Assembly: GCA_023412475.1 (NCBI GenBank)
Contig: JAEYNR010000064.1
Span: 1 to 56,586, forward strand
Reading direction: 5' to 3'
DNA: 56,586 nucleotides
Origin: Fibrobacterota bacterium
GTDB taxonomy: Bacteria > Fibrobacterota > Chitinivibrionia > Chitinivibrionales > Chitinispirillaceae
Of this stretch, positions 45,657-54,939 are shown piece by piece (position 1 is the stretch's first letter; every line of letters starts with the position of its first letter). Below the pieces are notes generated by a model. It was not told where the DNA came from. It made no database searches and saw only the letters and a list, made by a program, of their open reading frames with translations. The translations under genes were made by a program, and so were the position numbers.

Positions 45657-45999
45657 ACCTATCCAGACCTCTTTTCTTATTTAAAATTCTTGTGGTCTGC
45701 GGTTTGTTTTTACTCCGGAACTCAATCCCGGTGTATACTCTGATAGTATGACATGAAATTAAAAAAGGTGCAAGTTAAAGCTAAATGACGAATTGACCCC
45801 GATCTTCAGAAAATATAAAAATTGCTACTCCCATCAACCCTGTTCGGACGATCATTTGTCCGAATAAGGCTGAAATTTCTACTAATAAGGCTATTTCTGG
45901 CGGTAGTTGCCAAATCAAAAAACACATTGATACAATATCAGCATAAAATTCGAAGTACGAAATTCGGGCATAAGAACAGGAAAACAGAGCCAGCCCGGT
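45657..45999. other. Intergenic region between prkA-like gene and kinase gene
   Basis: About 343 bases with a TTCGAATTT-family repeat (45946-45986) and no coding frame that stands up. The kinase promoter should lie in its lower half. Confidence 0.4.
45946..45986 (-). repeat. Dispersed TTCGAATTT repeat, copy 4
   Basis: Minus-strand TTTTCCTGTTCTTATGCCCG then AATTTCGTACTTCGAATTTT matches the repeat family, with a variant left half. It ends 14 bases from the stop of the second prkA-like gene. Confidence 0.5.
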
Positions 46000-48294
46000 T
46001 CACTTGCTTCCAAACATTCTGGCCAAATCATTATCAATGACATAAATACAAACCTCCTTGGCTCCCTGCTCCGTATAGCCGAATTTTCTCTGCAAATTTC
46101 TGATAAGATATTTTACATCTACCCTGATTCTCTTGTCATAGGTCTTGAAATCAGTTGTGTTGTAATCTTTAATTCCTCTGCGGAAATTATCATTATCCAG
46201 AAATGGATCCAGGACTTTCTCCTTGATATTCTGAACATAACGTTCATGCAGGCGCTTGTATATTTCAGTCTCAATTACCGGTTTTTGCTCCAGCATTATT
46301 TCCTGAGTCAAAGCTTTTGAGGTATAATCCCTCTGAACACTTTCTCTAAACTCCCGCCTGCTGTTACTGCTTGCATCAACACCTAAAAGCCGGTTTTCTA
46401 TTGAACTGAGAAACTCCTCGGTGATTCTAAGTTTATCTTTAGTATATGCACACACCTCCACTGCAGGCGGTTCAAAATTAACAGCAAAAAGGTAATTGAG
46501 AATGTCACGGCTTATCTGACGCTCATTATAATAGTACAGTGATTCTTTTACTTCCTGAAGTACAGTGTAATTGTACATACGGATCAGTGAATCAAGAAAA
46601 CCCGATGGTATAGACTGCATCAGATCCCTCTTTTTACGAGTAAAAAAATCGCAGAGCATCGACATATTGATCAATTTATCATGCTTGCTGTAGGTGGAGA
46701 AAAACTCATTGAATATTCTTATCGAATCCCTTCCTGAAATTCCACTTACACCCTCCCTGTCTGACTCTGCAAGAATCCTTCTTCTTCGCTTGGCAGTAAG
46801 TTTTTTACGGTCCTCCTCGCTTAGCCACTGAGGGATAAATCCTGAATAGATCTCCATCTTTAGCAACTGCAGATTATCATCACAATAAAGATTGTATTTT
46901 CTAGGATCACCAATCCACTCCAATAACGCCTCAGAGCGGGTAGTCAGTCTGGATGAAATTATCACCCTGGCAAAATTGGTCAGTATTCTGGGAAGAAGAA
47001 GCTCCTCTATCTGCGTTCCAAAAGTATTGCGGTATATTTTCACTTCAGTGTTTACATCCATCACGTATGGAATGTTTATATAATCGATCCGGTCGGAAAA
47101 AGATTTGAACTCCTTTATGTTTTTCTGGTCCTCCGGATTCATAATAGCTAAGAGTAAAGAATTGACATTCTCCTCTATGTCCTCCACCTTGTGAACTCCC
47201 TCACTTATGATGTTATGCAGGTCGATAAATCTTTCTGTGTTGTGTGCCTTTATATCCATTAATGCATATACGCCATTGTTGGTTTTTGCGTAACGGGAAT
47301 AGAGGTAATGTACATCGGTAGCGCTTTTCAACAATGAATTCAGACGCGCCTGTATCGCCGGATTATGAAGCACCTTGTTTTTCAAAGGCGTATCACCCGG
47401 ATTAAATACACTTATCCCCTCTCCGATTCTTCTGTTAAACCGGTAGGGACGTGCCCAGATCATCTTGTGAACCTCCTCAGGACTTTTCAGATTGTTTAAT
47501 AACGCCTGGTAAAGTGCACTACAAAACGTACAAGGCTTGTCCTTAAAAAGCCAGTGATAACTTCTGTCTGAAAAGAGCTTGTCTTTAAATGAAGAGCTTT
47601 CAAATAGTTCCGAAAAAAATCTTTCCCGATGATCCTTGGGTATTATAAGCAATGGATGATCATGACTTGGGCAGGGAATCTCCATTATTCCATCCACTGT
47701 TACCGGAACATGAGTATCGATTCCAGAACAGCCAGTAGCATTATCCCTTTCTGCTGCCAGAAGAGCTGTCAACTGCTCAAATATCGGTGAGCCCGGATAA
47801 TCCTGGACAGGACCAAACAGGGATGGATCAATTCTCCAGATCAACTCATACCTCATCCCTTTGTCGATATTTGCATAGGTCTCAAATTTCCTCAGCATAT
47901 TGTTGAGGAATGTGCTTTTGCCACATCCAGGGGGGCCATTGAATATGTAAATTTTATTCTGTTGCGAGCCCCGCTTCATGCTGTTGACCAGATTTACCAG
48001 TCGATTGGCAAAAAGACGGTCTGCAAAGAAAGGACGGTCACTGTCTTTCTCAAAAAGTCTGCTGCAGTCATAGCAGACATAATGTACCGATTCAGGATCA
48101 TTGGGATACTCATCTATTCCTTCTCCCAAATACCATTCAATCATATCATGAAACACCTGAAACACATTACGCAGATGAATCTGCGGATTAGTCACGACTT
48201 CATTAAGAAACCCATCAAAAGAGATCGGCGGATTTTCACCTCTGTCAGTCATGCATCTGTTGAGGTTTTCCAGTGCTGTTTGTACCCTGTCCAT
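46000..48294 (-). CDS. Divergent PrkA-family serine kinase/AAA protein (second copy)
   Basis: The 764-residue protein has a PrkA-type AAA domain with Walker A GPPGCGKST (120-128), an N-terminal region with a Cys-x2-Cys pair (VCYDCSRLF, near 74-77) and a second one (CTFCS, near 250). The C-terminal PrkA domain follows (SGRDSIRIFNEFFSTYS, RNLQRKFGYTEQGA). It is longer than the usual PrkA (about 630-690 residues) and clearly diverged from the copy at 51712. The family is associated with starvation and sporulation control. It is on the same strand as the prkA-DUF444-spoVR trio, 274 bases beyond spoVR, with an inverted repeat in the gap. Confidence 0.85.
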   Translation of the reverse strand: MDRVQTALENLNRCMTDRGENPPISFDGFLNEVVTNPQIHLRNVFQVFHDMIEWYLGEGIDEYPNDPESVHYVCYDCSRLFEKDSDRPFFADRLFANRLVNLVNSMKRGSQQNKIYIFNGPPGCGKSTFLNNMLRKFETYANIDKGMRYELIWRIDPSLFGPVQDYPGSPIFEQLTALLAAERDNATGCSGIDTHVPVTVDGIMEIPCPSHDHPLLIIPKDHRERFFSELFESSSFKDKLFSDRSYHWLFKDKPCTFCSALYQALLNNLKSPEEVHKMIWARPYRFNRRIGEGISVFNPGDTPLKNKVLHNPAIQARLNSLLKSATDVHYLYSRYAKTNNGVYALMDIKAHNTERFIDLHNIISEGVHKVEDIEENVNSLLLAIMNPEDQKNIKEFKSFSDRIDYINIPYVMDVNTEVKIYRNTFGTQIEELLLPRILTNFARVIISSRLTTRSEALLEWIGDPRKYNLYCDDNLQLLKMEIYSGFIPQWLSEEDRKKLTAKRRRRILAESDREGVSGISGRDSIRIFNEFFSTYSKHDKLINMSMLCDFFTRKKRDLMQSIPSGFLDSLIRMYNYTVLQEVKESLYYYNERQISRDILNYLFAVNFEPPAVEVCAYTKDKLRITEEFLSSIENRLLGVDASSNSRREFRESVQRDYTSKALTQEIMLEQKPVIETEIYKRLHERYVQNIKEKVLDPFLDNDNFRRGIKDYNTTDFKTYDKRIRVDVKYLIRNLQRKFGYTEQGAKEVCIYVIDNDLARMFGSK

Positions 48295-48421
48295 GTATGT
48301 TAAATTCCCCTTTTTTTTCAGGTTAATTTTTACGGCGGTTTTTGATTCAATTCCAGATCGTAACTACTCAGCTCTTGAAACAAATAAAAGTCAGAAACAA
48401 TAAGAATAGAATCAGAATTAA

Positions 48422-48490
48422 AATATCTAATCAGATAAGCCCTAAAGAAAAAAGTGTTTTTTCATTTCAAGTTACTTCTAATTAGATATT
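48422..48490. repeat. Inverted repeat AATATCTAAT / ATTAGATATT
   Basis: Perfect 10-base arms at 48422-48431 and 48481-48490 flank a 49-base spacer in the gap between spoVR and the second prkA-like gene. An operator for the second gene is possible, but the AT-rich context makes chance matches easy. Confidence 0.35.
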
Positions 48491-48568
48491 GTTTTGAAAT
48501 TATAATGTTCCTATTTTATTCGATTTGATATTATTATGTTTTTTTTGCTACTCAGAGACCCTGGGTAG

Positions 48569-50212
48569 TTACTCCAGATCTTTTTTAGTCAGTTTGCGAG
48601 CCTCCATTGTGTAAAGAACTCTTTTCCACCTGATATTTTTTTTGTCTACCGGTTTTTCCGTTGCAGTGCCTCCGTATCGCCTCGATTCCTGTGCAGACTG
48701 AACAATTTCATTTGTTTCAAGATGCACCGGAGCGCCCCATAGATACTCTATCCCCATCATGGTATTAGAAATAAACTCGGAGACCAAAGGTTTCCCTTCG
48801 AAATGATGTTTAAGGTAAAGCTGTCCGTCATTGCTGCTATTATGGTCAACTTCAATTGAAGGTGGATGATACAACTGCTCACGAAGCATCTCTTTGTAAT
48901 CATCGGCTTTTCTGCTTTTGATGTAATACTCCCACACCATACGCTCCTGATTGAGGCGACGGCCTGCCACAAACAGATCGTGTCTGTCCACGAAATCCTG
49001 ATCGGTGAAATATTCTATAAATAAACTGTCACATAAGTTTTTCCGTACCTCAGAGATGTATTCACTACCGTTTTTAGCACCAGTATCATACTTCTCCCTC
49101 ACCTTTATATCCATGATCTTTCTGAAATCAATAGAATATTTTCCTTTGTCTGCCATCTCCTCTGTATGCTGAAACAGACGCATGCCCAGTGCATAAGGAT
49201 TAAGCCCGATTCTGGGCATGGCTGCAACCCCCGAATGAACCCTGGCAAAGTCAACTTCATGCCCCTTTATCCGGTCATCGGCTAAGAAAAGATTTTCGTG
49301 CCAGTAGCTGGCCCACCCTTCATTCATTATCTTGGTGCGGATTTGAGGCTGAAAAAACAGAGATGTTTTACGAACCACCTCAATAATAGATTGCATCCAG
49401 GCGTTCTTTTCACGACGCAGGAAATCGGAATTTTTCATTATATACTGAAGCAGGTCGATTTTGGGAGCATGTAAACGCTGTCCGTGTTTTGCCAGCAAAG
49501 AATTAAACTCAGGGTGCTTCTGTCTGACTTCGGAGAAAAAAATCTGCTCCGCTTTCTCCTTGTACTCTTCACAATATTTGTTATACCTGTCGAGCTCTTT
49601 CAAATATTCAGTAGTTGGCACTTTTTGAATCGACTGCAAAAAGACATCAAAATAGTAGTTAAGCGAAGAAGACTCATTCTGGTGTGGAAGAGTTTCGAAT
49701 TGAATAAGCTCCGAATAATATCCTACAAGATTGTCTATACCTCTGGCAAATTCTATGATGTAATCAACCCAGCGCCCTTTCTCAGAACGCATTCTGGCAA
49801 TGAGCCGCTTATCGGAAAGAGCCTGGCCTGTAAAGTCGATATCCCAGGTATTGCGGAAATACACATTATTCTGAAAGAAATCGATATGTGCCAGCACATG
49901 ATAAAAAATCATCACATTGAGCCAGTCCGGATTGTTGTCATTATAAAAGGATATTGCCGGACGGGTGTTTATTACAGTTTCATAGGGATTTGACGGATAT
50001 AATTCATATCTGCCTTTTTCCCGCAACACTTCAACATCATGAACCCAGTAATCGTACAGGGTGGGTATCATTAATTTAGGTGTCAGCTCAATAAGGTCTC
50101 GGTTGGTTACTATATACTCCAGAGATTCATCTTGGAAGTTAAGCCCTGCCTTTCTGGCTCTTTCTTTGCAACCTTCCATTATGCTTTTGGTTTTTTGATC
50201 TATCAATTCCAT
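48569..50212 (-). CDS. SpoVR-family protein
   Basis: The 547-residue product matches the SpoVR/YcgB family along its length: FYHVLAHIDFFQNN, INTRPAISFYN, MNEGWASYWHENL and GLNPYALGMRLF. The His/Glu-rich motifs GWASYWH and LAHIDFF could bind metal. Family members are linked to spore-coat cortex formation in Bacillus and to stress responses in Enterobacteria; the biochemical role is unknown. The start is preceded by GAGGGAGAT at longer than usual spacing. It lies 99 bases below DUF444 in the standard prkA-DUF444-spoVR order. Confidence 0.93.
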   Translation of the reverse strand: MELIDQKTKSIMEGCKERARKAGLNFQDESLEYIVTNRDLIELTPKLMIPTLYDYWVHDVEVLREKGRYELYPSNPYETVINTRPAISFYNDNNPDWLNVMIFYHVLAHIDFFQNNVYFRNTWDIDFTGQALSDKRLIARMRSEKGRWVDYIIEFARGIDNLVGYYSELIQFETLPHQNESSSLNYYFDVFLQSIQKVPTTEYLKELDRYNKYCEEYKEKAEQIFFSEVRQKHPEFNSLLAKHGQRLHAPKIDLLQYIMKNSDFLRREKNAWMQSIIEVVRKTSLFFQPQIRTKIMNEGWASYWHENLFLADDRIKGHEVDFARVHSGVAAMPRIGLNPYALGMRLFQHTEEMADKGKYSIDFRKIMDIKVREKYDTGAKNGSEYISEVRKNLCDSLFIEYFTDQDFVDRHDLFVAGRRLNQERMVWEYYIKSRKADDYKEMLREQLYHPPSIEVDHNSSNDGQLYLKHHFEGKPLVSEFISNTMMGIEYLWGAPVHLETNEIVQSAQESRRYGGTATEKPVDKKNIRWKRVLYTMEARKLTKKDLE

Positions 50213-50311
50213 TTTTTTTTACGGATCTCCCTCTTGTCCCTCAAACGTCCACCACTAAAAAGATGTAGACAATTCATTTCAGCAAGTAAACGGTTCACGT
50301 TTATGTGTAAA

Positions 50312-51706
50312 CTAAGATAGCACTTCCTGAGCGATCATTCTTCTGATACCCTCAATTAATCTTGCTTCATCAGCTTCTTCGGTCATGGTATCCATACGCA
50401 GCAAATCGGATCTTCCGGTAAGAAGTCCTGAATTTTCCAGATATGTCTGGACCTCTGTTTTCTCGTTGCCTGCATAATTATGAGACACGATGGTAATTCC
50501 CATACGGCTTGCATATTCCAGAATTTTCTTGAGCTCCGGAATTGTTTTCTCTCCTGTAGTGTCCCAGTCATCACCATCGGTGCCATGAAACACATAGATA
50601 TTGTATTCCTGAGCAAGATTTTCCTCTTCTACAATCTTATTTACAAGATTGTAGGCTGCAGCCACCTGTGTACCACCTGCAACTCTTGAGTTGTAATAAG
50701 TGTAAAAGTCTGGCACTTCCCTGGCACTGGTATCGTGAAGAATAAATCTGGTTTCTACTCTTCGTGAATACTGGTAAAGAAGCCAGCTATAAATAAGTAC
50801 ATGCTGAGCCACAACCAGTTCTGTGCATTTGCCCTCCATGGAACCAGAATAGTCTCTTACAAAGAATACCATGGCCTGGGATTCATAATCCTTTTCCTGA
50901 GACAGTACCCTGTAAATCTTGTCCTTTGGGGATACGATCATGTCTGTAGTATCGATAGTACTGAAATCGGAAATTTTACCGAGTGCGAAATTGGTCTGAA
51001 GAACTTTTCTAAGGGTTGCCTTTTTATCAAGCACCTGTCCAAAACCGCGGTTCTTGTCGGTAATATCATATGTGTATTTGCTAAGAGATCTTTTGTTTCC
51101 CCGGTCCTTGAGATTGGGCAGCTCGAATTTCTCGGTAAGAATTCTTCCAAGATCATATGCTGTTGACTGGATATCATGGGAAGCTTCATCTCCTTCCCCG
51201 GCTCCATTTCCCTCACCCTGTTCGGGCCTAACCGGCTGTTCACCTATTATCTCACCCTCTTCACCCTGCCCGGTTCCGCCCGCTTCTCCGCTGTCTGTAT
51301 AATTCATAGTGGAATCATGCATAAACTTTTCTTCCACAGTGGTGGGAACAATAACTATGGAACCACCGTCAATTTTTCCCGGCTTTATCAGCCGGCCCAC
51401 CCGTATCTTACGGGGAAAGCCATCCTTTTCCCTTTGCCGGTCCCTGTCCAGCAGCTCATCCATCGATACCAGAGCGCTGACAGGTGTTGCACTGATTTTC
51501 TTGTCCTGTAACATTACCAGATCAGAATATCTGTACAACTCTCCTGCCTTAAAAGGTCCAGATAAAACGTCAGTATCGATTTTTATAACCTTGGGCCCAT
51601 TGAGCTCTTCAAGCATTCTTTGCTCTTTCTCAACAGGAAGGCCGCTTTGCCTGATCTCCAGGAAAAGTTCTTCGGCTGATTTATCAATTTTACTGTTACT
51701 ATTCAT
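50312..51706 (-). CDS. DUF444/YeaH-family protein with VWA-like domain
   Basis: The 464-residue product has the DUF444 layout: a basic N-terminal half with FPRKIRVGRLIKPGK, a Gly/Glu-rich linker, and a C-terminal von Willebrand A-like domain with MIDAS motif VRDYSGSME, a Thr/Ser-containing VAGGTQVA loop and HGTDGDDWD. E. coli YeaH is part of the YeaG (PrkA)-YeaH pair that responds to starvation. The gene is 5 bases below prkA and 99 above spoVR, so the three are one operon. Confidence 0.94.
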   Translation of the reverse strand: MNSNSKIDKSAEELFLEIRQSGLPVEKEQRMLEELNGPKVIKIDTDVLSGPFKAGELYRYSDLVMLQDKKISATPVSALVSMDELLDRDRQREKDGFPRKIRVGRLIKPGKIDGGSIVIVPTTVEEKFMHDSTMNYTDSGEAGGTGQGEEGEIIGEQPVRPEQGEGNGAGEGDEASHDIQSTAYDLGRILTEKFELPNLKDRGNKRSLSKYTYDITDKNRGFGQVLDKKATLRKVLQTNFALGKISDFSTIDTTDMIVSPKDKIYRVLSQEKDYESQAMVFFVRDYSGSMEGKCTELVVAQHVLIYSWLLYQYSRRVETRFILHDTSAREVPDFYTYYNSRVAGGTQVAAAYNLVNKIVEEENLAQEYNIYVFHGTDGDDWDTTGEKTIPELKKILEYASRMGITIVSHNYAGNEKTEVQTYLENSGLLTGRSDLLRMDTMTEEADEARLIEGIRRMIAQEVLS

Positions 51707-51711
51707 TTTTT

Positions 51712-53772
51712 TTAGTTCTCATCTTCCTGTGTACAGAAATATTCTATGGTTTTTTGAGCACAAGTCGTACAGTAGTGAAGTTTTTCCAGCATGGTATGGA
51801 TCATTCGATCATACAATTTCTGGTTTTCCTCACTTGTTCGATTGGCCAATGCTCCCACCAGACTTCCCGCACCCGCAATATCGGATTTAAGGCGTACATC
51901 AGTAACTGCCTTTACCAGTTCGAGATTGTCCATGAAATCGTAATCGGGATTCAGGGAGATTCTTTGTCCATAGATTTTACGAATGGATGTCCTGAACATA
52001 TCCCGCTGTTCCCTGGTTTTCAAACCCAGCCTCTCCTCTACATTAGAGATGTATCTTTCATCTATTTTCAGGGCTTTGAGTTCACCACTTTGAGGATCGC
52101 GGTATTTCCACATCTTGTCTGGTCCCAGATTTTCGGCATCTATACCGATGATCATATTGACATAGTTCATGACATCCTTGCGTATGGCATGAGGTTCATC
52201 CATATAGGCATTGAACATTTCAGTCATTATTTTTTCCCGGTAAAGACCTTTGCCGATTTTCAGGTCTTCAAGATATTTCTTTCGGTCATTGGCATCTGTA
52301 ACATAATCAAGAATAACCCGCTCCAGAGCCTTAAATATGTCGTATGCAAACATACATTTACCTTCGTTGGTCTCTGAGCTTTCGATAAGAAGCTGCACAG
52401 CTCGTCCCAGATTTCTCTGTCCCAGTCCCTTCTGACCGAAACGATTGATGATAACAGGATCCTGATTGAGCGTGTCTATGACTTCAGCCAGAGTTTTGAT
52501 GCTCTTTTCACCTGCTACCTCTCCTGCAGTAAGCTTGAGAGTCTCAACCGGAGTAAGTTTTTCTGAACGGGCAAGACGTGACAACACCACCGCAACCGAT
52601 GCCGCATAGTTGAGATTTGGATCCTTATGAAGATCCTCTTTATTGAGCGTAGTACGTGCTTCTTTACCTATTGCATACTGGGTAAGCTCATTCTGCAAAA
52701 GATAGTTGGTGTTATGCGAGATATAACATATTCTACAACGGTCAACTATAGGTGCTTCTTCCTTTTCAGAGAGGAAACGGTTGAATTCAGAATTATTACT
52801 GGTTGCAATGATAAGTGTATCGATTGGCCATTTGAAACCATCTATCTCGATGTTTCGGTTCTGAATGACTCCCAGATAAACCTGAACAAGATCCTTTTTG
52901 TTCTTATAAATTTCATCACTGAAATGTATTCCGCTGCCTGCGACCCGGGCCAGTGCACCACGACGCAAGTCAAAGCGGTACGGATTATTGGTATCGGTGA
53001 TATGCAGCAATCGCTGAATCGATTCTTCACCAAGAAGATCTACCGCCGAAGAGGTCATTTTATCTTTGGCCGGATATTTACCAGTTACTGTACCCAAACT
53101 TTCGGTAAGGGGTACAGGTACGATATCAATAAACTGAAGCATCTCTTCAAGGTTGCCATCAGTATACTCCTGGATTTCATTCCAGATATAGCCGCTGCAG
53201 GCTCCCAGTGGCCGGTAATTTTCATAAAGCAGTTCTATCTCCTTGTCAGAAAAACCGAAGTTACTGCACAGATACTCTTTTGTCTGATTGGTTGATTCCA
53301 GAAGGTTTAAGGCAAGAATCACCGGATCTTCATAGGTCTGGCTTTCGATGATCCTGATTTTTCCATAGGAACCCAGTTTATCCAGATTTTTAAACCGGAA
53401 AGTATACTTCCTATTGACATCTTGAGACAAGAATTCGCGGTAACGGTTACACAGGAAATCTACGAAGAATGTTTTTCCATTTCCTGGCTCGCCAACCAGA
53501 ACAAAAGCCATTTCAGCGGAAGAACCTCCTTCGGCCGCATCCTTGACATAAGAAACGAAGCTGTTGATTTCATCATACATACCGATCACATGTTTTTTAC
53601 CGGTACGGAAAATGCTGAAATCGTAGGTTGTCTTTCCGTTTACCACGACTTTTTCTATCTGACTTTCCAATATCATACGAGCGACACCCTGGAAAGCATT
53701 TTCAAAGGTTCGCTCTTTGTTTTTCAGAGCTGTTAAGTGATGATGTAAAGTGTTTGGTGTGGATGCAGGCAT
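51712..53772 (-). CDS. prkA: PrkA-family serine kinase/AAA protein (first copy)
   Basis: From ATG 53772 the product is 686 residues, near the family norm. Key features are Walker A GEPGNGKT (about 94-101), the Walker-B/sensor region (ARVAGSGIHFSDE, LIIATSNNSEFNRFL) and the C-terminal PrkA domain (KKYLEDLKIGKGLYREKIM, DPQSGELK). The frame runs 45 codons further to ATG 53907, but AGGAGG lies exactly 5 bases before ATG 53772, making that the better start. It is first in the prkA-DUF444-spoVR operon, whose E. coli equivalents (yeaG, yeaH, ycgB) act under nitrogen starvation; in Bacillus PrkA and SpoVR serve sporulation. Confidence 0.93.
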   Translation of the reverse strand: MPASTPNTLHHHLTALKNKERTFENAFQGVARMILESQIEKVVVNGKTTYDFSIFRTGKKHVIGMYDEINSFVSYVKDAAEGGSSAEMAFVLVGEPGNGKTFFVDFLCNRYREFLSQDVNRKYTFRFKNLDKLGSYGKIRIIESQTYEDPVILALNLLESTNQTKEYLCSNFGFSDKEIELLYENYRPLGACSGYIWNEIQEYTDGNLEEMLQFIDIVPVPLTESLGTVTGKYPAKDKMTSSAVDLLGEESIQRLLHITDTNNPYRFDLRRGALARVAGSGIHFSDEIYKNKKDLVQVYLGVIQNRNIEIDGFKWPIDTLIIATSNNSEFNRFLSEKEEAPIVDRCRICYISHNTNYLLQNELTQYAIGKEARTTLNKEDLHKDPNLNYAASVAVVLSRLARSEKLTPVETLKLTAGEVAGEKSIKTLAEVIDTLNQDPVIINRFGQKGLGQRNLGRAVQLLIESSETNEGKCMFAYDIFKALERVILDYVTDANDRKKYLEDLKIGKGLYREKIMTEMFNAYMDEPHAIRKDVMNYVNMIIGIDAENLGPDKMWKYRDPQSGELKALKIDERYISNVEERLGLKTREQRDMFRTSIRKIYGQRISLNPDYDFMDNLELVKAVTDVRLKSDIAGAGSLVGALANRTSEENQKLYDRMIHTMLEKLHYCTTCAQKTIEYFCTQEDEN

Positions 53773-53777
53773 TAATT

Positions 53778-53783
53778 CCTCCT
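53778..53783 (-). promoter_or_regulatory. Ribosome-binding site deciding the prkA start
   Basis: Minus-strand AGGAGG, 5 bases before ATG 53772. The longer frame to ATG 53907 has no comparable site, so this site decides the start. Confidence 0.8.
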
Positions 53784-54014
53784 GTAACTCCTTGGGCATA
53801 TTTAAGTATGTTAATGATTCGGATATAAGATAAAAGGGCCTGAGATCGCAAATATCCGATTCTGGGAAAATCTCTCCAGGGCAGAAAGCAGGTAGCCGAT
53901 TTGTCATCTTCTTTGTACCTGCATTTCGTTCTGTCGTCCGGGTTTGAATAAATCAATACGCAGCATAGGGGAAATTATTTGGGAAAAAGAGGGAAGATTT
54001 TAAGGGGAAAAAAC

Positions 54015-54097
54015 ACAAAATTCGAAAAAAAACAAACGCAAATCGATCCTGCCATCTTATTTCTGTTTGGATTTTTTGCTTTGATTTCGAATTTTGT
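54015..54097. repeat. Dispersed TTCGAATTT repeat, copy 5, within an inverted repeat
   Basis: ACAAAATTCGAA (54015-54026) and TTCGAATTTTGT (54086-54097) are perfect 12-base inverted arms. Between them, plus-orientation TCTTATTTCTGTTTGGATTT from 54055 matches the repeat family. Confidence 0.55.
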
Positions 54098-54362
54098 CCT
54101 CCGCATGTAGTTAAACCTATCCCTGAAACCCTTTTTGGGCATCGCAGAGGGGTGTTTTGGGGTGCCCCCGACTTTTTGCTCATGTATTACTCTCAAGTAT
54201 CTGTTTGGGAGCGTGTGGGTATCGGAGTTTTTTACTTAAGGAAGCAGATTTTTAGATGGGGGATAGCCTTAGCCAACATGAGTTACCCTGAACAGCTCTG
54301 GAAACTGTTTAGCTGCTCAGTTTCATCACTAACATCATTAATTCAATTGTATTCGCTCCTGT

Positions 54363-54593
54363 ATGGGTTTCATCCCACTGCAGCCTGGAGGTGCAAGGGT
54401 ATTTAGCCTGTTGGCCGAAAAGATGGAGAGCGTCTACGCAATGGCTTTTTCTGTTAACAAAAAGGAATTGCCGCTTGAGAAGGTGCGGTCAAGTGTACTG
54501 AATGTGACAGATATTAACGGGTAACATGTAATAAATATTGAAACTGCCGGAACACTATTTATTTATTCTCTCAAGGGAAGCTCTTCTGAATAA
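54363..54593 (+). pseudogene. Decayed secreted-protein fragment, Por-like end
   Basis: One frame from ATG 54363 encodes 53 residues (RVFSLLAEKMESVYAMAFSV, LNVTDING), stops at TAA 54522 and continues in the same frame with HVINIETAGTLFIYSLKGSS to a second stop. The segment VTDING followed by IYSLKG resembles a Por-like secretion tail broken by one stop codon. The identity of the parent protein is unknown. Confidence 0.35.
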
Positions 54594-54872
54594 GGTTTAC
54601 CTGCCTGCAAAAAAGGATCCTGCAGATTTGTTAAAAGTAAAAATGTTTGCATAGCCGGTTTTTGCGGGGTGAGGTTCTATTAAGCCGTGACACTCTCTTT
54701 TCCCATCGCACTCTGCCTGTTGTCTGTCTTCAATCGGGTCGGCATCGTCTTTTATCTTTTGTGTTAAAGCGAAGAGAGATCCTTTCCGCAGCAAAGGATT
54801 GCATTTTGAAAAGACAATGTTTTTAAAATTCCGGTTTCCAAGACTATATTAGTAGTGTGAATCTGAGGATTT

Positions 54873-54909
54873 AAAAAACGGCATCCCATACAAATCCTAT
54901 GAGATGCCG
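54873..54909 (-). terminator. Rho-independent terminator of the PEP-CTERM gene
   Basis: Minus-strand CGGCATCTCATA and TATGGGATGCCG form a 12-bp stem with one G-U pair and a 7-base loop, followed by TTTTTT. It is 31 bases beyond the stop codon at 54940. Confidence 0.9.
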
Positions 54910-54939
54910 ATAAATTAACTTCAGAGGTATTCTCTGTTT

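Larger units (their letters stand above)
53773..54939. other. Gene-poor region upstream of prkA
   Basis: About 1.1 kb without an intact gene. It holds a repeat/inverted-repeat block (54015-54097), a decayed gene piece (54363-54593) and the terminator of the PEP-CTERM gene (54873-54909). A minus-strand frame at 54597-54794 is not convincing. The prkA operon promoter should lie here, but I cannot name it. Confidence 0.5.

Noticed and set aside
51712..53907. Use of ATG 53907 as the prkA start
   Set aside because: The AGGAGG site lies 5 bases before ATG 53772 and the extra 45 residues do not match the family.
54152..54406. Plus-strand frame encoding 84 residues
   Set aside because: No supporting ribosome site and no protein-like pattern. 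A competing frame at 54363-54593 has better protein character.
54597..54794. Minus-strand frame encoding 65 residues
   Set aside because: No ribosome site, no recognisable motif, and it lies in a gap with decayed sequence; could be a remnant but cannot be supported.
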